Shown: positions 23,701-35,700 of the stretch, piece by piece | How positions within the stretch are numbered: position 1 is the stretch's first letter | Layout of the letters: each line of letters opens with the position of its first letter | Source of the DNA: Emydura subglobosa | Taxonomy: Eukaryota; Chordata; Testudines; Chelidae | Assembly (NCBI GenBank): GCA_007922225.1 | Contig: ML680086.1 | Location: forward strand, 5,846,997-5,910,996 | Direction of reading: 5' to 3' | Length of the DNA stretch: 64,000 nucleotides | Made by a program: the position numbers and the translations under genes | Notes under the pieces: generated by a model | What the model was told of the DNA's origin: nothing | Seen by the model: only the letters and a program-made list of their open reading frames with translations | Database searches by the model: none

Positions 23701-26700
23701 ATTGTGGAAGGTAGTGAGAGTCTCTCTGGGGGAAGGATCGTGCACAGGGAGGCTTCGGCACCACATTGTGTAGGTCTGGGCGTTGCCCTTTGCAGACCCA
23801 GCACTTCTGCCCTATGGGATTTCAGTCCATTTTCATCAGTTTCCGAAGAGCAGTCTGTTTCCTCTCTGGTGGGAGAACTCTTCAGTTTGACCTGGCTGCT
23901 CCTGAGGGGTTGCTGGGATTCTCCAGCACAGCCAAACATGGGCCAGGGGTTTGGGGCCAGAGGCATGGAGAACAATTCTGGCAGGGCAGAAGCCAGTGAA
24001 GAGCAGGATACGGAGAAAGGAGAGAGAGGCTCTTACCATGGAGTTCCTTCTGTGCCGGAGTGAGGGGGTGGAGTGTCATGCTGTTCCTGCCCATCTCATC
24101 TTCTTTCTCTGCAAGGAGACCACAGCCCATCTGTGGAGGTGGAATCCCTCCTTGCCAGTTACCCAAGATTGCAAACTTATTGCTCTGCGTCTGCTCCGTG
24201 GGCCCTGTTTGTTCAGTGCTATCACAAGTCAGTGCCTGTGCTGTCTGTCACGTCTATGGTAATGAATGGAACGGTCCCAAGTGTGACCGGTAGGTCGGAG
24301 GCTGAGCGGTAGGTAGAGCTGCTATTCTCACTGTGGGAACAATAGGAATACGTGGCAGGTGTATGAGGGTTGCCGAATGCTGTGTTTGCTTGCCAAGGGT
24401 GAGGTGCAATCTCTCATGCTCTAGCGGGAGGCTTAGTGACTGGAGTGGGTAGCTCCCTGGGGCATGTTTTCACAGTCATGGCCCATATGCATCCTTCCAA
24501 AAGAGTGTGCGTGGCGATAGGGTATTTTCATTCTTGGATGAGCAGGTGCCAGGCTGCGTAGGTGCGTTCGTGATCTGTGATGGTAGCACTGCTTTGTGGG
24601 TGGCAGCATGTCCCCCTCCTGTTCCTGACAATCTGGCCCTGCATGTTGGCCTTCTCTGCCACCCCTGCCTGTAAGCAGTGCTGGGTGCCTATAAATACAG
24701 GGAAAATAGTCAACACGTTTTATTTTAAACAAATAGATTAGTTGCAGTTTAGCGATTCTGCTTCCATTCATCCGATCTGCAGGCTGTAGTCTGTCCTTCC
24801 TCTTCCGGGGGTGGTGCCTGCCTTCATGCTGGGTAAATATTGTCTGGGCCCTGCCTGCCAGGGTGAGCGTGTAACCTAGGGCTGAGCTACGGTTAGTCAA
24901 GGCCAAGAAGGATGATGGATGCTGTTCATCAAGCTCAATGGCTCCTCCTGGTAAATCCATTTACGCCCTCTCTGAAATGCTGATCTTTAGTCCCGAGTCC
25001 ATACCGATCTCTCTCCACCTGCACTGAACGCACCCTGTGAAGGTTAATCGGCTGGGTAGCTGGTCTGTGCGTCTACTCCCAATGGGCTGTGTGCACACTT
25101 GGAGGTGGGGTGAATCTCTAGGCAGTGGAACCGAAGTGGGCAGGCATTCATTCAGAGAGCGCCTCCTGGCCTGGGCCCCGCTCTGAGCATCCTTCACCCT
25201 GAAAATAGGACTCTGTGTTGCCTGCTGAACCAACCTGCCACTAGCTCAGAAAACTCCCTCCCTGCCCAGAAGCGGACAAAGCCCAGCGTGGATCCTCCAC
25301 TTCACAACTCACACTCCCTCTTTGTGGATTTTTAACAGGAAAAAAAGACTGAGAGCTCAAAGAGATTCCGTCCCAAGGTATTTACATCTAGCAGCGGCTT
25401 TCTTCTCTCAGCGCCACTGCCCTTTGCTTCTCTCAGCGCTTCAGCTCCCTAACAGCTCTGTCTCGGCATGGCCACGTGTGTCTTCCTAATCTGGTTACCA
25501 GCAGCTGCATGTTAGTGGTAGATTCACTGTCCCCTTAGCCTTAGTCACCTAGGGGTCTGCACACCTTGCCCTTGGGCTGGGGTGGGGAGGTGGGGATAGT
25601 AACCTTGTTTTTTTAACATTTTAGAAATCTTCTAGAGATGTTTAAATAAACAGAGGCTTAGAGGGAGACAGGAATATCAGAGACTCTCGTAATGTGGGCT
25701 GGGGTTTGTTTGATGGTAATATCCCTTCCTGGGTTTTTTCCCCCCTTTGTAAATGACAAGTGCAGAAGCCCGTTTTCTCTGGAGGTGGGGTGGCATGGAG
25801 AAAGCAGCATAACACAGAGCATGCTCACAGCAGAATAGTTGGATGCAGGCAGCAGGAACTCCTTGCTTGAAGCCATCGAGCAGCCAAGCAGCTGTGCGTG
25901 CTTCACCACTAGCCTAGTGGTCCCTGTCTTGCTCCTAGGGCAAGAATATCGGGACATGTAGGTTTATTTGTGATCCAGGGGAGCGCAGAACCATTGTGAT
26001 ATGTGAGCTGTGTAGCCAGTATTAAAGTGACATTTACCTTTTAAAACGGTTAAAATTAGCCTCCTTTTGTAGCAAAGTTGGCACTAATTGAAGTTAACTT
26101 TCCAACTGCTGTTCTGTGTCAGGAGAGCTCTGCCACTGATCCTCACTAAATCACTGGGTGAGGTTCCTTTTCGAGTGCCATGTGTTTTCTAACCACTCAG
26201 ACTTTTACACGGGTAAGGGAAAGGGGTTTTCGTGCTTCAAGGAACCTGCCTGACCTCTGTGAAAAGGGAACTCACGTGTGGGGCTTCCTCTGGATTAAGC
26301 TGGCTCTTCAGAAAGTGTTCTGCATCGCAAAAAAAGTGGCGAGGCAGTGCAAGCATGCATGGCACAGTGTGCGCCAGATCGTATTAACCAGTAGGCTTGC
26401 CTGAACAGGCAGGAGCTCGCCCAGCCCAGGCCGCATACAAGCTCCTTAGAATACAGCCTCTTATCAGTTTATAATAGTGTGTACTCTTTGGTGATGAGGT
26501 GTTTGCCTTGTGTTACCGCCCATGTTAACACAGCAGGGGAGATAGACAGTCCTGTCTGGTTCTGACTGTTCACCCCTTCTCGGATATCCTGGCTGGCCCC
26601 TATCGGCATGCTGATATGGGTAGCGAGGCTGGGCAGGGAAGGGCACAGGGTGGCACCAGGAGAACTACAGCAGGATATCCTGTTCCTGCTAGCAAGGTGC

Positions 26701-29700
26701 TGCTACTCTTGGCGTGGACACAACACACTGACTGTTTACATTAACTGAGGGTTTTCCCTGATCTTAAGCTGGGATATTTGAGGGAGCCTAAGGGAATTAG
26801 GTGCTCAAATCAATGGGAGTTTGGTGCTGACCTCCCTCAGTCGCTTATGAAAATCCCACCCTTTCTTTTTGAAGGATCATCTCTGTTGCCCTCTGTTCCT
26901 GTATCACGCTAATTCATGCTGTAGCATTGTAGCTTTGGAATGAGCAGATAGCCTGCAAGTTCCCAAGCTGAGGGACAAAAGCCAAGATAATTGTATTAGC
27001 TAATTTCTAGAGTACACACAAGCAGAGGCTACTCTCGATTTAGTCCGAAGGAACAAATGAGTTGGCTTAACTAAAGCTATAATTATTGCCTGACCCACTA
27101 GTAATAGCAGCGCAATGTAACTGAATACAGGGGAGGAATCGTACCCAAATCTAGCATAGTGACATCAGCTATAGAGAAGGGGTATCAAAAAATAGAGGAA
27201 GTTACTAAAAAAGGCCCTGAAGTCAAAAAGGACTAAATGTTCAAAAATCTCTCTGCTTTGCATGGTTATATAAACTGCAGGGCTTGCATCCCCCCAAGGG
27301 GGCAGACTGGCAAGAAAAGCCCAGGGTGGATAACTGGCAAGATAAAGTCAAGATTTGAGCCAATAGAAAGGCGCATGAGCCATGGCATGTTAAAAGGGAA
27401 GTCAGAAGGGCGAAGAGGGCTCTGGAGGAATGGATAGCCGAAGGGGGGAACAAACAAGGAGGAATTCTCGAAGTATATCGCAGAAGCAGGAAGCTTGTGG
27501 GAACTGGTAGGTCTGCTGAACTGCTCGAGAGTAAAAGCAGCAATTCAGAGACACTAAACTACTACTTGCATGGATATTGTTACCTGAATATCACTGCAGA
27601 GGATGTTGGGGGGGTAATAAACCTGAGCCGTTGTCAGACTGAGGGGTTAGAGGTGGTGAAGTAAATTAGTTGCTAAATTGCACCAGGCTTGGATGACATA
27701 TCCAGGAGTTCTAAAGGAACTCCTGGCGTGGCTGACCTGCTAGCAGTAATACGCAGTCACTCATTACAATCAGCTCATCTTCTGGAGAGTAGCAGATGGA
27801 CCTCGCTTTCAGAAAGGCGCTGTGGGATTCAGGAAATCAGACGAAGAACATTGACCGATTTACTAGATGCTGAAGCAAAGTAATAATTAAAATTAGTTAT
27901 AACAATGCCTAGATTAGAGGCATAACTTTGTTTGTCCCTATTATATTAATCTACTAGGACATAAGAACAATCATACTGGGTCAGACCAATGGTTCATCTA
28001 GCCCAGTATCCGGTCTTCCACTACTGGCTGGGACCACGAGCTTCAGTGGGAATGAATAGAACAGGGCAGTCATCAAGTGAGCCACCCCGTCCCTGCTTCT
28101 GGCAGTCAGAGGCTTAGGACACCCAGGGCGTGGGGGTGCATCCCTTGGTCAATAGCCATTAATTGTCCTTGAACTTACCTACTTCTTTTTATAACCCAAT
28201 TATACTTTTGGCCTTCACAACATCCCCTGGCAAGGAGTTCCACAGGTTGAGTATGTGTTGTGTAAGGAAGCACTTCCTTTTGTTTGTTTTTAAGCCTGCT
28301 GCCTAATAATTTCATCGGATGAGCCCTGGTTCTTTTTTTGTGAGAAGGGGGTAAATAAAACATCTTTATTCACTTCCTCCACACCATTTGAGATTTGACA
28401 GACTTCTATCATATCCCTCTGTAGGCGTCTCAGCCCTCAGACCAGAACTCTGAATATGTCAGCAAAATGGTAGGTAAAAGAGAAACCACTGATACTTATT
28501 TGGGCTTTCAAAATGCCTTTGACATCCTTCACAAGAGATTAAGGAAACCAAGTAGTCATGGGCTGAGAGGCAAAGTACTGGATCAGAAACTGTATGACAC
28601 AGGAACCAGAGTAGGAATAAGTGGTGAGTTTACAGTATGGTAAAGGTTAGTGGGTGCCATGAGGTTCCATTCTAGAAAGTGTGGTCTCTTGCATTGACCA
28701 ATCCTCTAGAAAAGACGGAACAGCAAAATGGCAAAACTCTGAGATCGCACAGTTATTTCAATTAGTGACGCCTGCAAAGAACTTCAGAGGGACCCGCCCA
28801 GGAGTTTGGGCAGAGTATATGATAGCATATTCACGTCACTATAGAGGAGTACAAGATGATCAGTCAACTCCTTGTAGCTGAGTACAGTGTGGTTAAAATA
28901 ATGTGAGTTACTCCAATGAAAGCTGTTGCCCCGCTCACCTGGGCTCGCTAACGAAGGGTTAGTGCACTGTGGGTAATGAAGATATCCTCCATTCCATTAG
29001 ACAAGATCAAACCCCAATGGATATAAACCCCCATGCTTCAGGCAAGTTAGTCCTTAACCCTCATTCTAGGAATTGCTGCAAAACCCTATGTTCCTGCAAC
29101 GCTGAATCCACTTCCTCTTCCCACCAGACAGCAGCCCAGCCTTCCTCTGCCTCTCCTTGAAGGAGGTCCTATCCCAGCCTCTGGGGAATTGCTGCAGCTA
29201 GGAGCAGCTGGGAGTAGCCTGCTAAGGCAGGAAGTACTCCGAACAAACCAGGGGAGTTTGGGTGCACTGGCTGGAGACAAGACTTTTGTGTTTAGCTTGG
29301 AACTTTGTAAGTAAATCAAACCCTAAGGAGAGCTGTTGTGATTGGACTGGAGCACCCTGCACGGAATTTATTGGGGAATCCAAGAAGGGACACAGGTGGG
29401 GTGGTACATGCAGGGCAGCCCTCAGGGCAGTAGGGGGTGTCATGAGGCGATCACATCTGCAGCCTCGCTTGCAGAATGGGAAACTGTTGCAGGATGGCCC
29501 GTGGTTTCTTTCCCAGCTGTAGTCAGGAAACCAGAGCTGTGTGTGCCAGGTGAAATGGCTGCTGAAGGAGGGAGATAGGTTGTGCATGTGGCACGGTTGC
29601 AGCTGTCCCTGGAATACTGTCTTTGCTTGTGAGCAGTGTGTTCCTAGAAACGTACTGACAAACTGGAGGGGGTCAGAGACCAGCCACAGAAGCGATGGAG

Positions 29701-32700
29701 GGAGCTGGAGGGATTGACTCCTCAGGAATGATTGAAAGATAAACTATGTACAGCTAAACTAAGCGGTGGAGACAGTGGGACGTAAGTTTACATCGCTTGG
29801 GACATCTTAAAACTAGACTGAACAAAGTGCCAAAAAGTGAGTTGAGAACAACTTGGCTGAGCTCTTGGGAGACAGAGAGGTCTTTGCCATGTCGGATGTT
29901 ACGGTTTGATGGGCAGTGGAATCACAAGCCGTCACTGTGCTTGACTTTCTACCCGGCTATTAACCCTCCCTCCTCTGCGTACGAACAGCTCCTCGCACTG
30001 CCTGAGCTCCATGCGGAGCAGTGCAATCCCACCTCTCCGGTAAAGCAGGAGAGCACATCAGTTTGTCCCTGTGCAGCTGGGAAGGAATGGCACCCTTAGA
30101 AGGGTGAGGAGAGACACTCAGCTACATCAACATTCGCTGACTGGGGCTAATGGTCATTAGCTCTCCCAGCTCGTCACTGGTCTTCAGGAAAGGCCTTGAG
30201 CCATCTTGCTGCTGTCTCCTGTTTGAGGCCTGTGTCCTCCATGGCAGACTGGGCCTAAATTCTGCTGCACGGTCCCTGGTTCTTTGACCACTTGAGATTC
30301 TGTGGCAGCTTCCATTCAAGTAAAAGCCTGGAGGCTTGACGAGTGCCCGTTGGCACAGTGGCCCTTGGATTAAGCGTTTTAATACTAACGGCATTGCCAG
30401 GCACTGTTGGAGGGTGGGGGGTGATGCTGTAGTTTCAAGTTGTCTGCAGACTTGAGCCAACACTGCTGCACTGGTTACACGCGGGTCACGTTATAAAGGA
30501 TTTCTTGGTAGCACATCACGTTTTTAGTGGCAGCTGTGGTTCTGAAGCATGATTTTGCAGCAATGGGAGTGTTCTGAGCGAGCCTGTTCCCACAGAATAC
30601 GGAGCACTGTGTTCCTATCTGATTAGCCTTCTGCTCCAGCATGCCCCATTTGCCCTGCCGAGTGGCCTTTGGAGATCATGCCTTACGTATTACGCTTTTA
30701 TCCAGACACCGTGGAATTCAGATGTTGACCGTTGGTGGCATGAGCTTATGAAAAATGCCAGCAAGGAGTGTGAGCCGGAGTGGTGTGATTCTGAAGATGA
30801 ACTGTTCATTCTTTACACCAGTGGATCAACTGGGAAACCCAAGGTATTTTTCACAATTGCTGCCTCCTACTGCTTCCCTAGCTAGAAATAATGTCTGTAA
30901 CAGGTCTCAGATATACCTGTAACGGGGGCTTACCCCTGGGGGAAGTGAGATGAACCATGCTCATGCTGCAGTTATGGAGCATGCTATTAAGTAGTTAGTT
31001 TAAGGGTCTGTTTTTTCTGCTTCACTTTGAAGGATCACATGTGTGGCAGCTTTGGGATGGGGGGTAGGGGGCAGGTTGCTTTTTCAGTTCAGGCATCAAA
31101 GTACTGCTGCTGGTACTTGTCAGTCTGATGCTGGTCAGCTTGGGAGGGGTGGTGATGACTTTGCCTTCGAAGCTTCCCCTGCTGTTCATGTGTGTTCTTG
31201 TTGCAGGGCGTCGTGCATACAGTAGGAGGATATATGATTTTTACTGCTGCTACCTTTAAGTATGTGTTTGATTACCATCCCGAGGACATTTACTGGTGCA
31301 CGGCTGACATCGGATGGATAACTGGCCACTCCTACCTCACTTACGGACCTCTTGCAAATGGGGCAACCAGCGTATTGGTAAGTTCTGCAGCAGGGCTCAG
31401 AGTTTCTCCTAGATGATGGTAGAGACCAGCCTGCTGAGTGGCCTGCCTTGGTACTTGGTTTCTGTGATGAGCACGACCTCCTGTCCCCGTGACCCACTCA
31501 TCCCTCTGCCGCATTTGAAAAGCAGCTGGGGAGTCTGTGCGCATTCTCTGCGGTAACCAGCGCCGTGGAGGCGGGATAGCAGAGTGCTGCCCTGTAAGGA
31601 GGGTGTGGTGCCTGGCATGCAGAGTGAACTTGGAGAGTAAAGCAGAGGAGGGCAGTGCCTTTATGTTAAGGCAGGAAGGGCTCGGTTTGTGAGATTCTTG
31701 TGTTATAAAACAAGTGCTTTTCCTGCTTGTTTTGCTCTTAGAAACTAGGGCCTGGTCTGCCCTGGGGGATGCCATCAGGTCACGGGAAGTGATTATTCCC
31801 CTCTATTCGGCATTGGTGAGGCCGCATTTAGAATATTGTGTCCAGTTTTGGGCCCCCCACTACAAAAAGGATGTGGACAAGTTGGAGAGAGTGCAGCGGG
31901 GGGCAACAAAAATGATTAGGGGGCTGGAGCACAGGACTTATGAAGAGAGGCTGAGGGAACTGGGCTTGTTTAGTCTGCAAAAGAGAAGAGTGAGGGGGGA
32001 TTTGATAGCGGCCTTTAACTACCTGAAAGGGGGTTCCAGGGAGGATGGGGCTAGGCTGTTCTCGGTGGTGGCAGATGACAGAACAAGGAGCAACGGTCTC
32101 AAGTTGCAGTTGGGGAGGTCTAGGTTGGACATTAGGAAAAAGTTTTTACTAGGAGGGTGGTGAAGCAGTGGAATAGGTTACCTAGGGAGGTGGTGGAATC
32201 TCCATCCTTAGAGGTTTTTAAGCTGAGGCTTGACAAAGCCCTGGCTGGGATGATATAGCTGAGGTTAATCCTGCTTTGAGCAGGGGGTTGGACTAGATGA
32301 CCTCCTGAGGTCCCTTCCAACTCTATGGTTCTATGATTCTATGCTGCGGTGCTGGGAGCGTGAATGAATTTGGGTGCTGGGACAGCGTGAAAGTAGAGGT
32401 CCTGTGGGGAGGGGTTTTGTCTTGCTGCTGCGGTGTTTGGCTAGCACATTTATCTCCAGTGCCTGAAGAACAGGTGGGAGAGAGACTGGTAGCACCCACC
32501 CCCCCTCAATATCCCCATCCCAGCAAAACCAGGGCAGCAGAGTTGTCAGTCCTCGGACTCCTAAGGGGAAAAAGCAGAAGGAAGAACTTATTTTTTCGTC
32601 ATTTCTGAGGAGATCACCTTAGGTCCCTGCTTCGTCCTGACTGTGGGGCAGGTCTGCATGCCATGTGTTATGCCCTCTCAGCCCAGCTGCAGGTCTGGAA

Positions 32701-35700
32701 CACTGGAGTGTTCTGCTGTCCTTGTTCCCATAACCTGCTGCTAGTTGCATGCACTGGGGTTGGGTTGGCTTTCCCCGTGATGTTGGCCTGAGGCCCCAGG
32801 ATGTGAGCTTGTCCGGGAGATGATCTTCAGGCCCCACATACAGGAGGCCCTGTGCTGTGACCACGTTGGCTTTCCTGGATGGAGCCAGGCCACACATGTG
32901 CTTCTGCCACCCCCTTGCATGGGAGACGTGCCCTGCTGCCCTTACCTGGCACTGAGGCCTCGGTGCCCAGAGGCAGTTGGGGGTGGAGCAGAGGGTGCTG
33001 TGCCTGCGTGGAGGGAGGACCTGCCAACGCTCATGGGTGTGCGGGGCAGCTCGCCCTGGGTTGGGACTGCAAGGGGATGAAGGGGAGGCGAGAAAAGCAT
33101 TTTCTCTGCTCCTGCAGATGCCCTTTGGGATGGTGGGGTCTCCTCTGGGTCCTCACCTCTGCTGAGCTTTGGGAGCCCTGAAGCCTTAGCTGCTGGGGGG
33201 TAGGCTTAGATTCCTGCCTCTGACTGTTCTTGTTCCTTCCTGGCGCTCAGCACTGCCAGCACATGGAGGAGACCTGGTCCCTGCCTCTCTCAGGTCTTGG
33301 TGTCTCTCCTCTGTGCAGGCCGCTCTAGGCCCAGAGCCTGGTCTGACTGGAGCGAGGTGGGCTCCCAGTGTCCCTGGGACCCAGGTTGCTGCTCCCTGCC
33401 CGCTCTGCTCAGCTTGCCTGCCTGGCTGCAGGGCAGGGTGCCGTGCTCTCCCCATGGGCGGCTCCTGCTGGTGCAAGGAGCTGACCGCCATGTCTCATGC
33501 TCAGTTTGAAGGGCTGCCCATCTACCCAGACGTCAGCCGTATGTGGAGCATCATTGACAAGTACAAGGTGACCAAGTTTTACACTGCACCCACGGCCATC
33601 CGACTGCTCATGAAGTACGGCGATGAGCCTGTCAGAAGGTGAGCACAGCTCCCTGATGAGGGAGGGACCCAATAGTTCCGCGGGCATAAGGCAGGAGGGA
33701 CCTGGGAGCACGGGATCGGCTTGGGACTGGTCCCCTGAGATTTCCTGCCCCTCCCTGAGCAGATGGGTTGTGGATCCCCAGAGCAGCTGTCCGGAGCATT
33801 GTCTTCACAGCAGATGCTGAGTCTGACCTGCACAAATGGGGGAAGCTCTGCGTTACAGTGCTTGTAATGGGCACTGGGAATGTGCAGTTGGCATTTCTGA
33901 TGCTGTGTGCAGTGAGTTACAATGTGCTGGCTTCATCCCACCTCACTTCTCAGCATGGCCCCTGGGCTGGTGTTAGGCAGAGTCAGAAACACCCACTTCA
34001 TGGTCTGAAATCAGAGTTCTGTGCTATGGCCGAGTTACTTGGCAGGACAGCTCCCTGCAGCACTGGGGCAGGGTTGCCAGGGGTGTGCAAGGCACAGCGA
34101 GCTCCTGTGTCATGGCTGTTCCATGTCCAAGCCAACCTCCTGTTTCCAGACGCTGCTGAAGGACTGAGGAGGGTGGAAGGAACAGAACCTGCCCTGAGCT
34201 TGTAATATATAGTGTGACTGTGCTTGGTGTCGGAGCTTCCCTGACTGCTAGGGGGTATCTGTGGGTCACACCAAGGGGCAGCTCCGCTGCTGCTCTGTGT
34301 ACTTCCCCTCTCTGCACATGCTGGGTCCTCGAGACACTTCTTGAGAACGCAAACTCGATGGTCAGCAAGGTCCCCCGTGCCAAAGTGAGCTGTCCAGAAA
34401 CAGGGCAACGAGTCAGTTTCTTTGTGGCCTCGTCCAGGCCAGAGCGAGTGTGTAAAACCCACCGCTTCTCACTGCAGGTACAGCAGAAAATCCTTGAAGG
34501 TGTTGGGGACGGTCGGGGAGCCCATCAACCCTGAGGCCTGGCTGTGGTACTATCAGGTGGTTGGAGAGGAGAGATGTCCCATCGTGGATACCTTCTGGCA
34601 GACAGAGACTGTGAGTTCTTCCCTGCCAGCTCTTCTCAAACCCTGCCCTGCCCCCAGAGAGGGAACAGGGAGCCCTGGGAGTCCTGAAACCTCAAAGGAA
34701 GCCAGGCATTGCCCCCCCCTCAGTCCCTGCGAGGTTCCAGGCTGCTCTGCGGGTTTCCTGCAGTGTCATTTCAGCACAGTGGGGTCTAACCTTCCCATGC
34801 GTGTTGCAGCCACGCATGCCCGCATGGAGGCTGTTTGTGGTGCACCCCTCTGATTACGGAGTCGGACTGGGGCACTGCCGGGGGCTGGCTGGGATAGGAG
34901 ACCGGGGTTGCCTGGCCTTTTGGCCTCCTGTTTCTGTTGTATCCAACTGGCTGCTGCTGTCCCTGTGGTCTCCATGCACCCCTCCTTCTCAGCCCATCCC
35001 CCGCTGTGCCCATGCACCTCTGTGCCCCACACTCCTCCCTCCATCTCCTCTCCCCACTCCTGCCAGGCTGCCCCGGTGCCAGACTCCCTGCCATGTGTCC
35101 TGCCTCTCCACCAGTCCCTCCTCCTTATGCCCCATGTCTGAGACCACTCTGGGGTGGGGGTGTCCGTGTGTGAGACCCCAGGCAGCAGGTATGGCTGACC
35201 TCTGCTCACTCCCACAGGGTGGCCATGTGCTGACGCCGCTCCCCGCTGCCACGCCCATGAAGCCGGGCTCTGCGGTGAGTAGAACCCATTCAAGCGTCCT
35301 GTGCTTTCCTGCTGCTGGGATTTCCCCAGGCCAGTGACTCTGGGACGGGGTATGTGGGAGCCCAGTGACACCTGTAAGGCCCCATTTGCGCTGACAGGAT
35401 CCTCTTTGAGCATTACTACCCAGTTTGTGGGTACAGATGCTTATAAAACGTTGCCTAGTGCGGACGTCGTACTGAACTCCCTAGATAATCTGTGGGGGAA
35501 ACTCACTCTCCCCAAAGACCAGGCAGCCTCAGCCTGAGCCCTGCTGGCTGTGTTGAGCCAGGCCTGATGAGAGGTGAATCCGTGGGGTGCACGGCTGTAA
35601 CAGAGTCTCACGGGAGATGTACCTTTCTGTCTGCATGGGTGCTGGCAGACATGCATGGACTCAATGACTCTCCAAAGCCAGGCTCGCTCTGCTCTGTGTT

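Noticed and set aside
31714..32163. 149-codon plus-strand frame as a host gene exon
   Set aside because: It is the C-terminal end of CR1 ORF2 with CR1 3' terminal repeats, not a host exon.
34766..35413. 215-codon minus-strand open frame
   Set aside because: It is antisense to a C/T-rich ACSS2 intron and the short exon at 35218. The composition explains the lack of stops.
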